From contig CAZYDH010000028.1 in assembly GCA_964645915.1 (NCBI GenBank), positions 1-19,337 of the forward strand: a stretch of DNA of 19,337 nt, written 5' to 3'. Position numbers and translations under genes: made by a program. A model generated the notes under the pieces. The model did not search any database, was not told the origin of the DNA, and saw nothing but the letters and a program-made list of their open reading frames with translations. Of this stretch, positions 7,588 to 15,577 are shown piece by piece (the stretch's first letter is position 1; each line of letters begins with the position of its first letter). The DNA is from JACNKV01 sp964645915. GTDB taxonomy: Bacteria; Fidelibacterota; Marinisomatia; Marinisomatales; JACNKV01.

Positions 7588-8295
7588 ATGCCACCACAAA
7601 GTTTTATTATGTTTGGATCACAACATTTGACTGCTATTGGAATGGTGATCGCTGCTTCTATCATTTTTCCATGGTCTGTAAAACGTTTTGCAAATCCTAC
7701 AACTGAATTCAGAATTCGTATGCTACTTGCAGCTTTTTTATGGATCCAGGAAGCGAGTATATGGATATATCGTTTATCAAACGGTATCTTCACTATTCAA
7801 GAGAACTTGCCCCTTCATCTATGTGGTTTTTCAGCTTTATTACTTCCCATCTTGTTATACACAAAACGACCTCTTCTCTATCAATTTTTGTATTTCTGGG
7901 GCATCGGTGGTGCAACCCAAGCTCTGTTAACCCCTACTCTACAAGCTACATATCCAAGTTATCTGTTCATTCAATTCTTCTTAGGGCATGGAGGTATTGT
8001 TGTTGCCATCGTATATGCTACCGTGATATTTGGATATAGACCCACTTGGTCTGGGCTGCTAAAAACATTTTATTTAACAGCATCTTTAATGATACCGATC
8101 GGATTAATTAACTGGCTGATAGGATCAAATTATTTCTTTATCTCACATAAGCCGGACTCTGCCTCTTTGTTAGATTTCATGGGTCCATGGCCATTCTACT
8201 TACTTCCCCTCATTTGTGTCGGATTTGTAATATTCTGTATTACCTATATACCATTTCCAATTGTACAACTTGTGAAGAAAGTAAGAAGTAAATAG
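7588..8295 (+). CDS. YwaF/TIGR02206-type integral membrane protein
   Basis: A 235-aa protein with about six to seven transmembrane helices. Sequence features such as PLHLCGF near residue 75, the GGATQALLTP stretch in the third or fourth helix, the FFLGHGGI motif and the DFMGPWPFYLLPL end region match the TIGR02206 family, whose B. subtilis member is YwaF. The function of the family is unknown. AAGGAA at 7577-7582 sits five bases before the ATG and overlaps the end of the upstream gene, supporting co-expression with the epimerase-like gene. The stop lies inside a 13-bp tandem duplication. Confidence 0.75.
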   Translation: MPPQSFIMFGSQHLTAIGMVIAASIIFPWSVKRFANPTTEFRIRMLLAAFLWIQEASIWIYRLSNGIFTIQENLPLHLCGFSALLLPILLYTKRPLLYQFLYFWGIGGATQALLTPTLQATYPSYLFIQFFLGHGGIVVAIVYATVIFGYRPTWSGLLKTFYLTASLMIPIGLINWLIGSNYFFISHKPDSASLLDFMGPWPFYLLPLICVGFVIFCITYIPFPIVQLVKKVRSK

Positions 8296-8312
8296 ATAAA
8301 GTAAATAGATAA
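8287..8312 (+). repeat. Perfect tandem duplication of 13 bp
   Basis: The unit AGTAAATAGATAA occurs twice back to back, at 8287-8299 and 8300-8312. The first copy contains the last codons and TAG stop of the YwaF-like gene; the second is intergenic. It looks like a recent slippage duplication at the 3' end of the gene. Confidence 0.85.
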
Positions 8313-8320
8313 ATTGATTC

Positions 8321-8349
8321 TTGTTCTCTTCAAGGTTTTACGATTAAAT
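8321..8349 (+). promoter_or_regulatory. Possible sigma-70-like promoter for the TonB-like gene
   Basis: TTGTTC at 8321-8326 and TTAAAT at 8344-8349 are separated by 17 bp in the only sizeable gap (99 bp) between the hydrogenase-side genes and the TonB-like gene. Both boxes are imperfect and the region is A+T-rich, so this is a weak call resting on spacing and position. Confidence 0.2.
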
Positions 8350-8394
8350 TTCATATTGCGAGAGAAAGAATATTTTTAAAAGAAAAAGATTAAC

Positions 8395-9051
8395 ATGATA
8401 CCAATTCATAAACCATCATATCTACTAAAATTTATCAATCCAATTGTATCCCGGGTAACAGGAATAATATCGATTGGTATTATTGTTTCAGGGATGCTCT
8501 TCGTTCCCAGATTTATGGCCGCAAATATCGATTTAGGAACACCGGATCAGATCATAATTCAAATGGATGAAATCCCACAGACACAACAATTTAATCGTCC
8601 CCCTCCTCCTGCACGACCTGCAATTCCGATTGAATCGGAATCAGAAGACATTGCCGACGATCTGACGATTGAAGAAACTGATCTCGATGATTTTATTGCA
8701 TGGGATGATGCTCCTCCTCCTCCAGATGAGGGACCAAGAGTAAGATTTATCCCTTACGATGATCCTCCTGTACCGATCGGTGGATATGGAGCGATTCAAC
8801 GTAACGTTGTTTATCCAGATATTGCCAGAGAAGCAGGCATTGAAGGAACCGTTGTTATTCAGGCATTTATCGATGATAAAGGTCGAGTAAAAGATACGGT
8901 CGTTTTAAGTGGCATTCCGAATACTGGTTTAGACGAAGCTGCTGCTGAAGCTATCCGTAAAACAAGGTTTAAACCTGCCAAACAACGTGAACGCGCAGTG
9001 GGTGTGTGGATTTCTATCCCTGTTAACTTTAAACTAAGATCTTCCGGTTGA
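8395..9051 (+). CDS. TonB-family energy transducer protein
   Basis: A 218-aa protein with the classical layout: one membrane-spanning segment near the N-terminus (about residues 21-38), a proline-rich and acidic periplasmic linker with two PPPP runs (about 69-72 and 107-110), and a C-terminal TonB domain (about 135-215) with YPDIAREAGIEGTV at 140-153. TonB proteins carry the energy of the proton gradient, delivered by ExbB/ExbD, to outer-membrane receptors. No exbB, exbD or receptor gene is in the window, so its partner is unknown. It is separated from the upstream genes by 99 bp and followed by a terminator, so it may be its own transcription unit. No strong Shine-Dalgarno is visible. Confidence 0.85.
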   Translation: MIPIHKPSYLLKFINPIVSRVTGIISIGIIVSGMLFVPRFMAANIDLGTPDQIIIQMDEIPQTQQFNRPPPPARPAIPIESESEDIADDLTIEETDLDDFIAWDDAPPPPDEGPRVRFIPYDDPPVPIGGYGAIQRNVVYPDIAREAGIEGTVVIQAFIDDKGRVKDTVVLSGIPNTGLDEAAAEAIRKTRFKPAKQRERAVGVWISIPVNFKLRSSG

Positions 9052-9074
9052 TCTAATAAGTTACATTCGAAATA

Positions 9075-9737
9075 TTATTTAGGCCGGTTTATAATAGTAA
9101 ATCGGCCTTTTATTTTATCTCCCAATCCTAACGTTAATTCATCTCCATCAGATAAATAACCAACTCCTTCGGGTGTTCCTGTAAAGATGATATCTCCTGC
9201 CATCAAAGGAATATTCGATGACAGATAAGATATTAATTGAGAAATAGAAAATTGCATATCTTTTATATACCCTACTTGAACCCTTTTATTATTTTTTTCC
9301 AACCAAAAAGGCAATTGGATATTAATATAATTAATAGATTGAAAATCAGTAACGATAGCACTATTTTTAAATGACTTAGATAAAAACCAAGGCATTCGTT
9401 TTTCTTTTAATTCACTTTGTAACTTCCTGTCAGTTAAATCCAATCCCAGAGCAAGTCCATCGACGTAATCAATCGCATTTGATTCCGAAATATTTTCACC
9501 ATTTTTCCCAATTAAGATTACCAATTCTAATTCGAATTGTATTCGTCTATTTTTTGGTAATTCTATTTCCGTTTTTGTTGAAAATGAAGACAACGATTTT
9601 TGAAAGAATACAGGATACTTTGCAGTTTCAACTGCACCCATCTCTTTTGCATGTGATAAATAATTACGAACCGTACAATAAATATTCCTTACAGGAATCA
9701 TTCCTGTATCTTCTAACATGATATTTAATTTATCCAT
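9075..9737 (-). CDS. Fumarylacetoacetate hydrolase (FAH) family protein
   Basis: A 220-aa single-domain FAH-family protein. Counted from the upstream TTG at 9740, metal-binding residues are the E70-x-E72 pair in FELELVILIG and D101 in GLDLTDRKLQ, and the C-terminal signature is GDIIFTGTPEGVG. Small members of this size include acylpyruvases and oxaloacetate tautomerases/decarboxylases (FAHD1/YcgM-like); the exact substrate is not shown by the sequence. The ATG at 9737 is preceded by an in-frame TTG at 9740 that directly follows the upstream stop codon; I prefer the ATG. It is the last gene of the long minus-strand run and its 3' end carries the opposing gene's terminator hairpin. Confidence 0.85.
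   Translation of the reverse strand: MDKLNIMLEDTGMIPVRNIYCTVRNYLSHAKEMGAVETAKYPVFFQKSLSSFSTKTEIELPKNRRIQFELELVILIGKNGENISESNAIDYVDGLALGLDLTDRKLQSELKEKRMPWFLSKSFKNSAIVTDFQSINYINIQLPFWLEKNNKRVQVGYIKDMQFSISQLISYLSSNIPLMAGDIIFTGTPEGVGYLSDGDELTLGLGDKIKGRFTIINRPK
9081..9118 (+). terminator. Rho-independent terminator of the plus-strand unit
   Basis: AGGCCG at 9081-9086 pairs with CGGCCT at 9103-9108, and the stem continues through a G-T pair (9087/9102) and TTT/AAA (9088-9090/9099-9101) around an eight-base loop. On the plus strand the stem is followed by a T-rich run to about 9118. On the minus strand the base run after the stem is A-rich, so the terminator works mainly for the TonB-like gene. 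It lies within the last codons of the convergent FAH-family gene. Confidence 0.85.
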
Positions 9738-9740
9738 CAA

Positions 9741-11663
9741 CTAAATCTTTTTCAAACTGTTTACATTCACATTTATTAAATCATTAAAAGAGAAAAGAGC
9801 ATCATTTGTTACTCTACCAATGGTTGTCGAGGGGACACCACCACTCATACATAACCTTTCAAATTCCATAATGTTTTTTTCTTCTATAGAAATAATTATT
9901 AAGCCCTGGGTCTCACCAAATAATAACTCATCATTACGTAATTTTCTTGATAAGTAAATTCGTGCACCAACTCCCTTTTTTGAAACCCTCAGAGATTCTG
10001 CGATTGAGACAGCGAGACCACCTTCACTTCCCATTGAAGCCGATCGAATTAAATTACCTTGGATTCCTTGAAGTAATACTTCTTTTAGTCGAGATTCCAT
10101 CCCAAGATCAACCATTGGAGGAGTACCTTCATGTAAATTGAGAATGTTACGGAAATATGCACTTCCACCCAGTTCTCCTCTATGACTACCGATCATGGTA
10201 ATAAAGTCATCCTCAGCAACAAATCCTTTTTGGATTCGATCAATATCTTCTGGAAAATATCCCACCACAGTCGTATGTTGCTTCAGAACGTCATTATAAG
10301 GATAAATCCTCCTATCCAATACTGAAAGATTAAACACCCGAATAGCTTCTTCCTGACCTTGTATTACTTCCATCCCCTTCCAACTTTCGTTTGATTTGAC
10401 GGTATCCGGCATAACGGAATGCATGATCACCGATGTAGGGATAGCTCCTGCACAAACACATTGTCGTACTGCATTTGCTATAGATAATTTTCCTCCATTC
10501 CGAGGATCCAGTCCTGTAAAGTAATCTGGTTCCAAGGATGTAATAAACATTTTCCGAGATAGTTCTGAGTCTTTTAAATCATAGCCATAGTGATTATTTG
10601 ACTTATTAATTAATACGGATGATTCTTCAAATATTCGCTGATTATCCTTGTCTCGTATTGTTTTTATCAGTGCTTTTAACTCATGATTGTACGTACTTTT
10701 TTCTTTTATCGATTTTAAATCAATTTGATCAGGTACATCGTCATTCTCATTTTGGGTATATCCTCTTTGTGGATTTTGCCAAATAAAGTCAAAAGCATAA
10801 AATGGTAAAGAAATCAGTTTCTCCTTACCCTGTAAAATGGTTAATCCGCCACTATTTTCTAAAAATCCAATTTGTTCAAATGATATATTGTTCCCACCTA
10901 AAGTTTTGACTACTTCTTTCTCAAATCCTTTTTGAATAATAACAAGAGTTGAGTTTAAATAATCGTAAGTTATTTTATTTAAAAGTTCCTCTTTGTCACT
11001 TTCATCAAATGTAATGGTTACTCCAAATTTCGTTCCACGTAACTCTTCTATTATTGTCTGGATCAATCCACCGGTATCTATTGGGCACAGTTTATATACC
11101 CACGGACGATCTATCCAATCTGTTAGGATTTTATGAATGTTTAAATCTGGGTCATCTTTTAATACAAATATTGAGACCTCAGAATTGGGTATCGAATAAT
11201 CCTTTTGAGAATTTATACCAACAGCTGATGATACAATAGTGTGGCTTGTCTTGTCTTTTATTTTAACAGTTTGATTATATGGTAACCGTCGAATAGACTT
11301 TATAGTATTTTGGTCTTTTTCGAATGAATCAATGTATCTTGTTAATAATTGACCGCCATTACATGCAATATGATTGTCGACAGTATCATCTCCTATCAAT
11401 CGATTATCGGATGTAATAATTCTGGTCCCTGATATTCCATATAATGAATTAACCTCTTTATTAATTGCAGGAATATTTTTATCAATACCTTGATTCTGCT
11501 CCATCCGGGCAATCGTTTGTAGATACGGACGGATCCGAATATCAAATTGTTTAACGGCAGCAATAAATTCTAATTCAAAATCGTTTGGATTTCGAGAAAT
11601 TTTCGATCGAATATAATTTTTATCCGTTTCTGTCAATAAATGAGAAAATATTGGTTTCTTCAT
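9741..11663 (-). CDS. PurL-like (FGAM synthase-like / AIR-synthase-related) protein with eroded active site
   Basis: A 640-aa protein related to phosphoribosylformylglycinamidine synthase. Residues 8-35 resemble the PurL linker domain (LTETDKNYI, RNPNDFELEF), 195-300 the C-terminal half of the first AIR-synthase domain, and 370-635 the second AIR-synthase repeat (LDPRNGG at 385-391, GELGGSAYF at 496-504, SEGGLAV at 546-552, ELLFGETQG at 579-587). Key motifs are missing: no MWSEHC-type catalytic-histidine motif follows the linker, the SGNVSLYNE motif is replaced by LSVLDRRIYPYND (446-458), the SAHD motif reads SASMGS (541-546), and residues 55-190 do not look like the first AIRS N-terminal half. 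It is full length with no frame disruption, so it is a maintained but divergent paralogue, probably not a standard purine enzyme. It starts 8 bp after recX. Confidence 0.8.
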   Translation of the reverse strand: MKKPIFSHLLTETDKNYIRSKISRNPNDFELEFIAAVKQFDIRIRPYLQTIARMEQNQGIDKNIPAINKEVNSLYGISGTRIITSDNRLIGDDTVDNHIACNGGQLLTRYIDSFEKDQNTIKSIRRLPYNQTVKIKDKTSHTIVSSAVGINSQKDYSIPNSEVSIFVLKDDPDLNIHKILTDWIDRPWVYKLCPIDTGGLIQTIIEELRGTKFGVTITFDESDKEELLNKITYDYLNSTLVIIQKGFEKEVVKTLGGNNISFEQIGFLENSGGLTILQGKEKLISLPFYAFDFIWQNPQRGYTQNENDDVPDQIDLKSIKEKSTYNHELKALIKTIRDKDNQRIFEESSVLINKSNNHYGYDLKDSELSRKMFITSLEPDYFTGLDPRNGGKLSIANAVRQCVCAGAIPTSVIMHSVMPDTVKSNESWKGMEVIQGQEEAIRVFNLSVLDRRIYPYNDVLKQHTTVVGYFPEDIDRIQKGFVAEDDFITMIGSHRGELGGSAYFRNILNLHEGTPPMVDLGMESRLKEVLLQGIQGNLIRSASMGSEGGLAVSIAESLRVSKKGVGARIYLSRKLRNDELLFGETQGLIIISIEEKNIMEFERLCMSGGVPSTTIGRVTNDALFSFNDLINVNVNSLKKI

Positions 11664-11671
11664 CGTAATAA

Positions 11672-12322
11672 TTAGCTTATTTCAAGTTCATTAAGCGTAT
11701 GTGATACATCATTCCATGAGAATCCTTTACGCTTTAAAAAAGAGAGAAGTTTCTGTTTTTCTTTTGCATCTAATTGTGTTTCTGTGTGTATTTTTCTTTT
11801 TGTGAGATGAAATTCAATTAAATCTTTTATTGGATACTCTTTGTATATGGATTCAAAAACATTATTCACCAACGTCTGGTCTAAGCGATGTACGATCAAT
11901 TCTTGTCGAAGTGCAGAGGGTCCTATTCTTTTACTTCTAACCTTATCACGACAGAATGCAAATGCAAATTCTTCGTCATTGAGATATCCCTTAGCTTTTA
12001 ACTCCTCAATAACCGGTTCGATCTCCTCTTTTCCATATCCTTTTTTCTGTAAACGATCACTTAATTCGAAAATACTACGCATTCTATATTGTAATAAGAG
12101 TAAAGCGGCTTCTTTAATTTTATTCTTGGATTCTTTTTCAAGTAATCTTTGATAATCTTTCTCACCCAAATAGTCACCCACAGAAAGATTGGAAATAATA
12201 AAAACGTCCTCAGAAATTCCGAAGACGCTATTATCATCAAAAATTAGAGTTCTTCTACTCGAATTTCGACGTTGGATTTTAATATCTGTAATTTTACGCC
12301 TCAGTTGTTTCCTCCTGATCAT
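11672..12322 (-). CDS. recX: RecA regulator RecX
   Basis: RecX proteins bind RecA filaments and limit recombinase activity. The sequence has the RecX three-helix repeats; typical stretches are LSDRLQKKGYGKEEIE, LKAKGYLNDEEFAFAF and RIGPSALRQEL. It follows recA directly on the same strand, the usual place for recX. The ATG at 12322 gives 216 aa and overlaps the end of recA by 29 bp. An AGGAGG at 12311-12316 sits six bases before an in-frame CTG (12304-12302), so translation may instead begin there (210 aa). A more upstream ATG (12364) lies deeper inside recA and only adds a translation of recA in another frame. Confidence 0.88.
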   Translation of the reverse strand: MIRRKQLRRKITDIKIQRRNSSRRTLIFDDNSVFGISEDVFIISNLSVGDYLGEKDYQRLLEKESKNKIKEAALLLLQYRMRSIFELSDRLQKKGYGKEEIEPVIEELKAKGYLNDEEFAFAFCRDKVRSKRIGPSALRQELIVHRLDQTLVNNVFESIYKEYPIKDLIEFHLTKRKIHTETQLDAKEKQKLLSFLKRKGFSWNDVSHTLNELEIS

Positions 12323-13322
12323 CCATCCCGATAAATGCGCGTACTTCATTAACAATAGCTTCACGTTCTTCTTGATTTTCTTTCAGGAATATTTTCACAT
12401 TTTCACGTCCTTGTCCTAAACGGATGTCTCCCCAAGAGAACCATGAACCCGTTTTTTGGAATATATTCCCTTTTAAGGCTAAATCGATTAAGTCTCCCTC
12501 AAAAGAAATACCTTCACCATACATTAGATCTAATTCTGTAACTTTGAACGGAGGAGCAACTTTATTCTTTACGATCTTTACTTTCACTCGATTTCCAATA
12601 AAATCCTGACCATCTTTTATTGAACCGATCCGTCGAATATCTACTCGCACAGATGTATAAAACTTCAGAGCTCTACCTCCTGGTGTTGTTTCAGGATTCC
12701 CAAACATTACTCCTATTTTTTCTCGAATTTGATTGATAAAAATGACACAAGTATTGGATCGTTTTACAGTACCGGTTAATTTTCGTAACGCTTGAGACAT
12801 TAATCTTGCTTGAAGCCCGACATGTGAATCGCCCATTTCACCTTCCAATTCCGCTCGAGGAACTAACGCAGCAACCGAGTCAATAATAATAACATCCAAC
12901 GCACCGCTACGAACTAATGTTTCTGTAATCTCTAAAGCTTGTTCACCGGTATCTGGCTGTGAGATCAAAAGATCATTGATATTGATCCCTAATTTTTGTG
13001 AGTAAACGGGATCCAAAGCGTGTTCGGCATCTATAAATGCAGCATGACCCCCGGCTTTTTGAGCTTCCGCAACAATATGAAGAGCTAGTGTCGTCTTTCC
13101 TGACGATTCTGGCCCAAATATTTCAACGATCCTTCCCTTTGGAACACCACCAATACCTAACGCAACATCTAATGATAAACTACCGGATGAAATAACGTTT
13201 TGTGATATAACAGGAGTTCCATCTCCCAACTTCATTATCGAACCGGGACCAAACTGTTTGTTAAGTTGATCCATGGCTAAATCTAATGCTTTTAATTTTT
13301 TCTCTGGTTTTGTCATAATCAT
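12294..13322 (-). CDS. recA: Recombinase RecA
   Basis: RecA forms ATP-dependent filaments on single-stranded DNA for homologous recombination and SOS signalling. Walker A is GPESSGKTT (residues 70-78), Walker B is LDVIIIDS (142-149), and the L2 DNA-binding loop (NPETTPGGRALKF) and the C-terminal domain are complete, ending in a short acidic tail. The 342-aa length is normal. Two starts are close: ATG at 13322, overlapping the thpR stop as ATGA, and ATG at 13316. An AAGGA at 13325-13329 is only two bases from the first but eight from the second, so 13316 (340 aa) may be the real one. It sits between thpR and recX. Confidence 0.97.
   Translation of the reverse strand: MIMTKPEKKLKALDLAMDQLNKQFGPGSIMKLGDGTPVISQNVISSGSLSLDVALGIGGVPKGRIVEIFGPESSGKTTLALHIVAEAQKAGGHAAFIDAEHALDPVYSQKLGININDLLISQPDTGEQALEITETLVRSGALDVIIIDSVAALVPRAELEGEMGDSHVGLQARLMSQALRKLTGTVKRSNTCVIFINQIREKIGVMFGNPETTPGGRALKFYTSVRVDIRRIGSIKDGQDFIGNRVKVKIVKNKVAPPFKVTELDLMYGEGISFEGDLIDLALKGNIFQKTGSWFSWGDIRLGQGRENVKIFLKENQEEREAIVNEVRAFIGMDDQEETTEA
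12311..12316 (-). promoter_or_regulatory. Strong Shine-Dalgarno for recX inside the 3' end of recA
   Basis: AGGAGG is read on the minus strand within the last codons of recA. It lies four bases downstream of the recX ATG candidate, so it cannot serve that start, but is six bases upstream of an in-frame CTG. It supports initiation of recX at the CTG or coupled re-initiation after the recA stop at 12296-12294. It could also be chance, since the bases encode recA residues near its acidic tail. Confidence 0.4.
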
Positions 13323-13912
13323 GTTCCTTTTTCTATATCAGTCGATTTTGAAAAGTGTGTCCCTAAAATACTGTGTATCGGACCGTTTGGAAGTAACTCA
13401 CTTGCCATAAACCGAATCCGATTAACTATCATTGGAATCGGTTCATAGGATGTATTAAGGAAAGAAGTGATATCCGGAGTCCAATGAGGTGGATATTTTA
13501 TGCGTGCAATTGTGATATGGGGAACGAATGTGCTATCTTCAATCGGATATCCCAACGGTTCAAGCTCGTTGTTAATCTCCTGAGTTAAAGCGGTTAATGC
13601 TTCAATATTTCCATCCAAACCTAGCCATAGGGTTCTGGGTCGTCGTGGATCGGGAAAATTCCCCGTTCCTTTTACAACTAAATCTATGGGTCCATGATGG
13701 GTCATAATTTGTTCAATGATCGAATCAATTTTATGTACATCTTCGGGAGGTGTGTGACCTAGAAATTTCAAAGTCAGGTGAATTTGTCCTCTAGTAACCC
13801 AGCGGACGTTCCCTTTCTGTAGCTGTATGGTTGTTTTTAACATATCCTGAACCATTACCACTTCTTTGGGTACGGTAACGGAAATGAAGGTTCGTAGTAA
13901 TTTATCTGTCAT
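13319..13912 (-). CDS. thpR: RNA 2',3'-cyclic phosphodiesterase (ThpR/LigT, 2H phosphoesterase)
   Basis: A 197-aa member of the 2H phosphoesterase superfamily, formerly called 2'-5' RNA ligase, which opens 2',3'-cyclic phosphates on RNA ends. The two catalytic H-x-T-x motifs are HLTL at residues 45-48 and HITI at 132-135, at the spacing expected for the family. Length is typical (about 180-200). It overlaps cinA at its start and recA at its end by four bases each, so it is translationally coupled between them. No Shine-Dalgarno is visible before the ATG. Confidence 0.9.
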   Translation of the reverse strand: MTDKLLRTFISVTVPKEVVMVQDMLKTTIQLQKGNVRWVTRGQIHLTLKFLGHTPPEDVHKIDSIIEQIMTHHGPIDLVVKGTGNFPDPRRPRTLWLGLDGNIEALTALTQEINNELEPLGYPIEDSTFVPHITIARIKYPPHWTPDITSFLNTSYEPIPMIVNRIRFMASELLPNGPIHSILGTHFSKSTDIEKGT

Positions 13913-15120
13913 TTGCTTAAGTTAAGTCTAATCATATTTAAGGCAGCTTGGCTACTAAGATATTTATTTCCTTTGCGATCTCTAATAAACTGAAATTTCT
14001 TGGCATACGATTCGTGATTGTAAACAAAGCCAATATAGACCAACCCAACGGGTTTTTCTGCTGATCCACCATCAGGACCTGCAATTCCTGTAATGCTTAC
14101 ACCCATATCTGACTTTAGTAGTTTCTGTACACCTTCGGCCATTTCAATTGCTGTCTGCTCAGATACCGCACCGACTCGTTCTAACGTATCTTCTTCTACT
14201 TCAAGAATATTCATTTTTACTTCATTACTATACGAGATCACACCGCCTTTGAAATAAGTCGAGCTACCGGGTGAATTGGTTATACGATGAGATAATAATC
14301 CTCCAGTACAAGATTCTGCAGTGGATAATGTTAATCCCTTTTCATTTAATAATCTTCCGACAACATCTTCAAGTGTATCGTTTTCATACCCAAAAAGTAA
14401 TTTTCCGAGTCTTTGTTCTAATGATGATTGAATTGTTTCGACTTCTTTGGATGAATGACCGGTCAATCGAATATCAACACCAATCAGTTGTGGTAAAAAT
14501 GCCACTGTGATATTTGAGTACTTTTCAATGATATCCTGTACTTGTTCAGCTAAAGCAGATTCCGGTATTCCTGTCGTTCGTAATGTTCGAATGATCAATT
14601 CAGTTGAGCTTTTTTCTTTTAGAAAGGGTAATATCGTTTCCGTCATCATTGCTTTCATTTCTTTTGGTACACCCGGTAATGCAAAATAATGACATGTATC
14701 CGTTTTGTAATGAAGACCCCTTGCTGAACCAACGGGATTTGGAATCATTTCACCTTTTGTCGAAGATAAGGCTTGATTCCGATTTAGATTTGGAACTTTG
14801 GAGGTAATCTTTTTAAATCTTTCAGTAAGATATTGCCAATACTCTTCAGAAAATTCCGGAGTATCATTAAAATATTTAAAGAATGCAGATGTTGTAATAT
14901 CATCATGGGTTGGTCCTAATCCACCTGTAACAATCAATACATCCTCATTTATGGAGTCTTCTAATAATTTGATTATTTCGTTTGAATTATCACCAATCGT
15001 AAGGCGAGATGATACACTTAATCCTATCTTTCCTAATTCTTGTCCAATCCAAGTAGCGTTTGTGTCCACGGTAAACCCGGACAGCAATTCATTACCAATT
15101 GTGATAAGTTTGATTTTCAT
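13909..15120 (-). CDS. cinA: CinA-family protein (nicotinamide-nucleotide amidase / competence-damage protein)
   Basis: A two-domain 403-aa CinA. Residues 3-170 are the MoCF-like domain, with TGGLGPTHDD at 65-74 and ALPGVPKEM at 147-155; in several CinA proteins this part hydrolyses ADP-ribose or NAD-related pyrophosphates. Residues 245-400 are the PncC-type amidase domain, with STAESCTGG at 266-274 and GIAGPDGG at 345-352, which deamidates nicotinamide mononucleotide. The family is often found next to recA, as here. The ATG overlaps the pgpA stop and the TGA overlaps the thpR start, each by four bases. Confidence 0.94.
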   Translation of the reverse strand: MKIKLITIGNELLSGFTVDTNATWIGQELGKIGLSVSSRLTIGDNSNEIIKLLEDSINEDVLIVTGGLGPTHDDITTSAFFKYFNDTPEFSEEYWQYLTERFKKITSKVPNLNRNQALSSTKGEMIPNPVGSARGLHYKTDTCHYFALPGVPKEMKAMMTETILPFLKEKSSTELIIRTLRTTGIPESALAEQVQDIIEKYSNITVAFLPQLIGVDIRLTGHSSKEVETIQSSLEQRLGKLLFGYENDTLEDVVGRLLNEKGLTLSTAESCTGGLLSHRITNSPGSSTYFKGGVISYSNEVKMNILEVEEDTLERVGAVSEQTAIEMAEGVQKLLKSDMGVSITGIAGPDGGSAEKPVGLVYIGFVYNHESYAKKFQFIRDRKGNKYLSSQAALNMIRLNLSK

Positions 15121-15572
15121 TGAATAAACAACCTATACATCAATAGAATGATCCCTGATAAGAATCCGGCTGCAACATCATCTAACATTACCCCCCATCC
15201 ATTGTGAAGTTTATCCAATTTTCGAATGAGACCGGGTTTCCAAATATCAAACAATCTGAATAATAAAAACGCACTTAAACCATAACCAATGGAATAGGGG
15301 ACAAACCAGAAAGCAATCCACTGTCCTACCCATTCATCAATGATAATCCTAGACGGATCAGACTCTTTTGTATACTCTTCTATAATACTTGAGGTTATTA
15401 CTCCAAGTATCATTATAATGAGAGTTATAATAACAAACAACAAAAGATTGATTCTGGGAAATATCCAATACCATGCTCCAAATGCGACCAAGCTACCCAC
15501 AGTACCCGGAGCAAAGGGAACTGTACCTATTTTGAATACGGTTGCAAATAATTCTGAAAGTTTTTGTTTCAT
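15117..15572 (-). CDS. pgpA: Phosphatidylglycerophosphatase A
   Basis: An integral membrane phosphatase that converts phosphatidylglycerol phosphate to phosphatidylglycerol. The 151-aa sequence has the family motifs GTVGSL near residue 25, IIIDEWVGQW in the middle and GVMLDDVAAGF near the C-terminus, with three to four hydrophobic helices between them. It directly follows pgsA, which makes its substrate, so the two steps of phosphatidylglycerol synthesis lie side by side. It starts 5 bp after the pgsA stop and overlaps cinA by four bases. Confidence 0.92.
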   Translation of the reverse strand: MKQKLSELFATVFKIGTVPFAPGTVGSLVAFGAWYWIFPRINLLLFVIITLIIMILGVITSSIIEEYTKESDPSRIIIDEWVGQWIAFWFVPYSIGYGLSAFLLFRLFDIWKPGLIRKLDKLHNGWGVMLDDVAAGFLSGIILLMYRLFIQ

Positions 15573-15577
15573 TTATT

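Noticed and set aside
9039..9055. AGATC/GATCT inverted repeat at the end of the TonB-like gene as a terminator
   Set aside because: Only five pairs and no T run on either strand; the 9081-9118 hairpin is a far better terminator.
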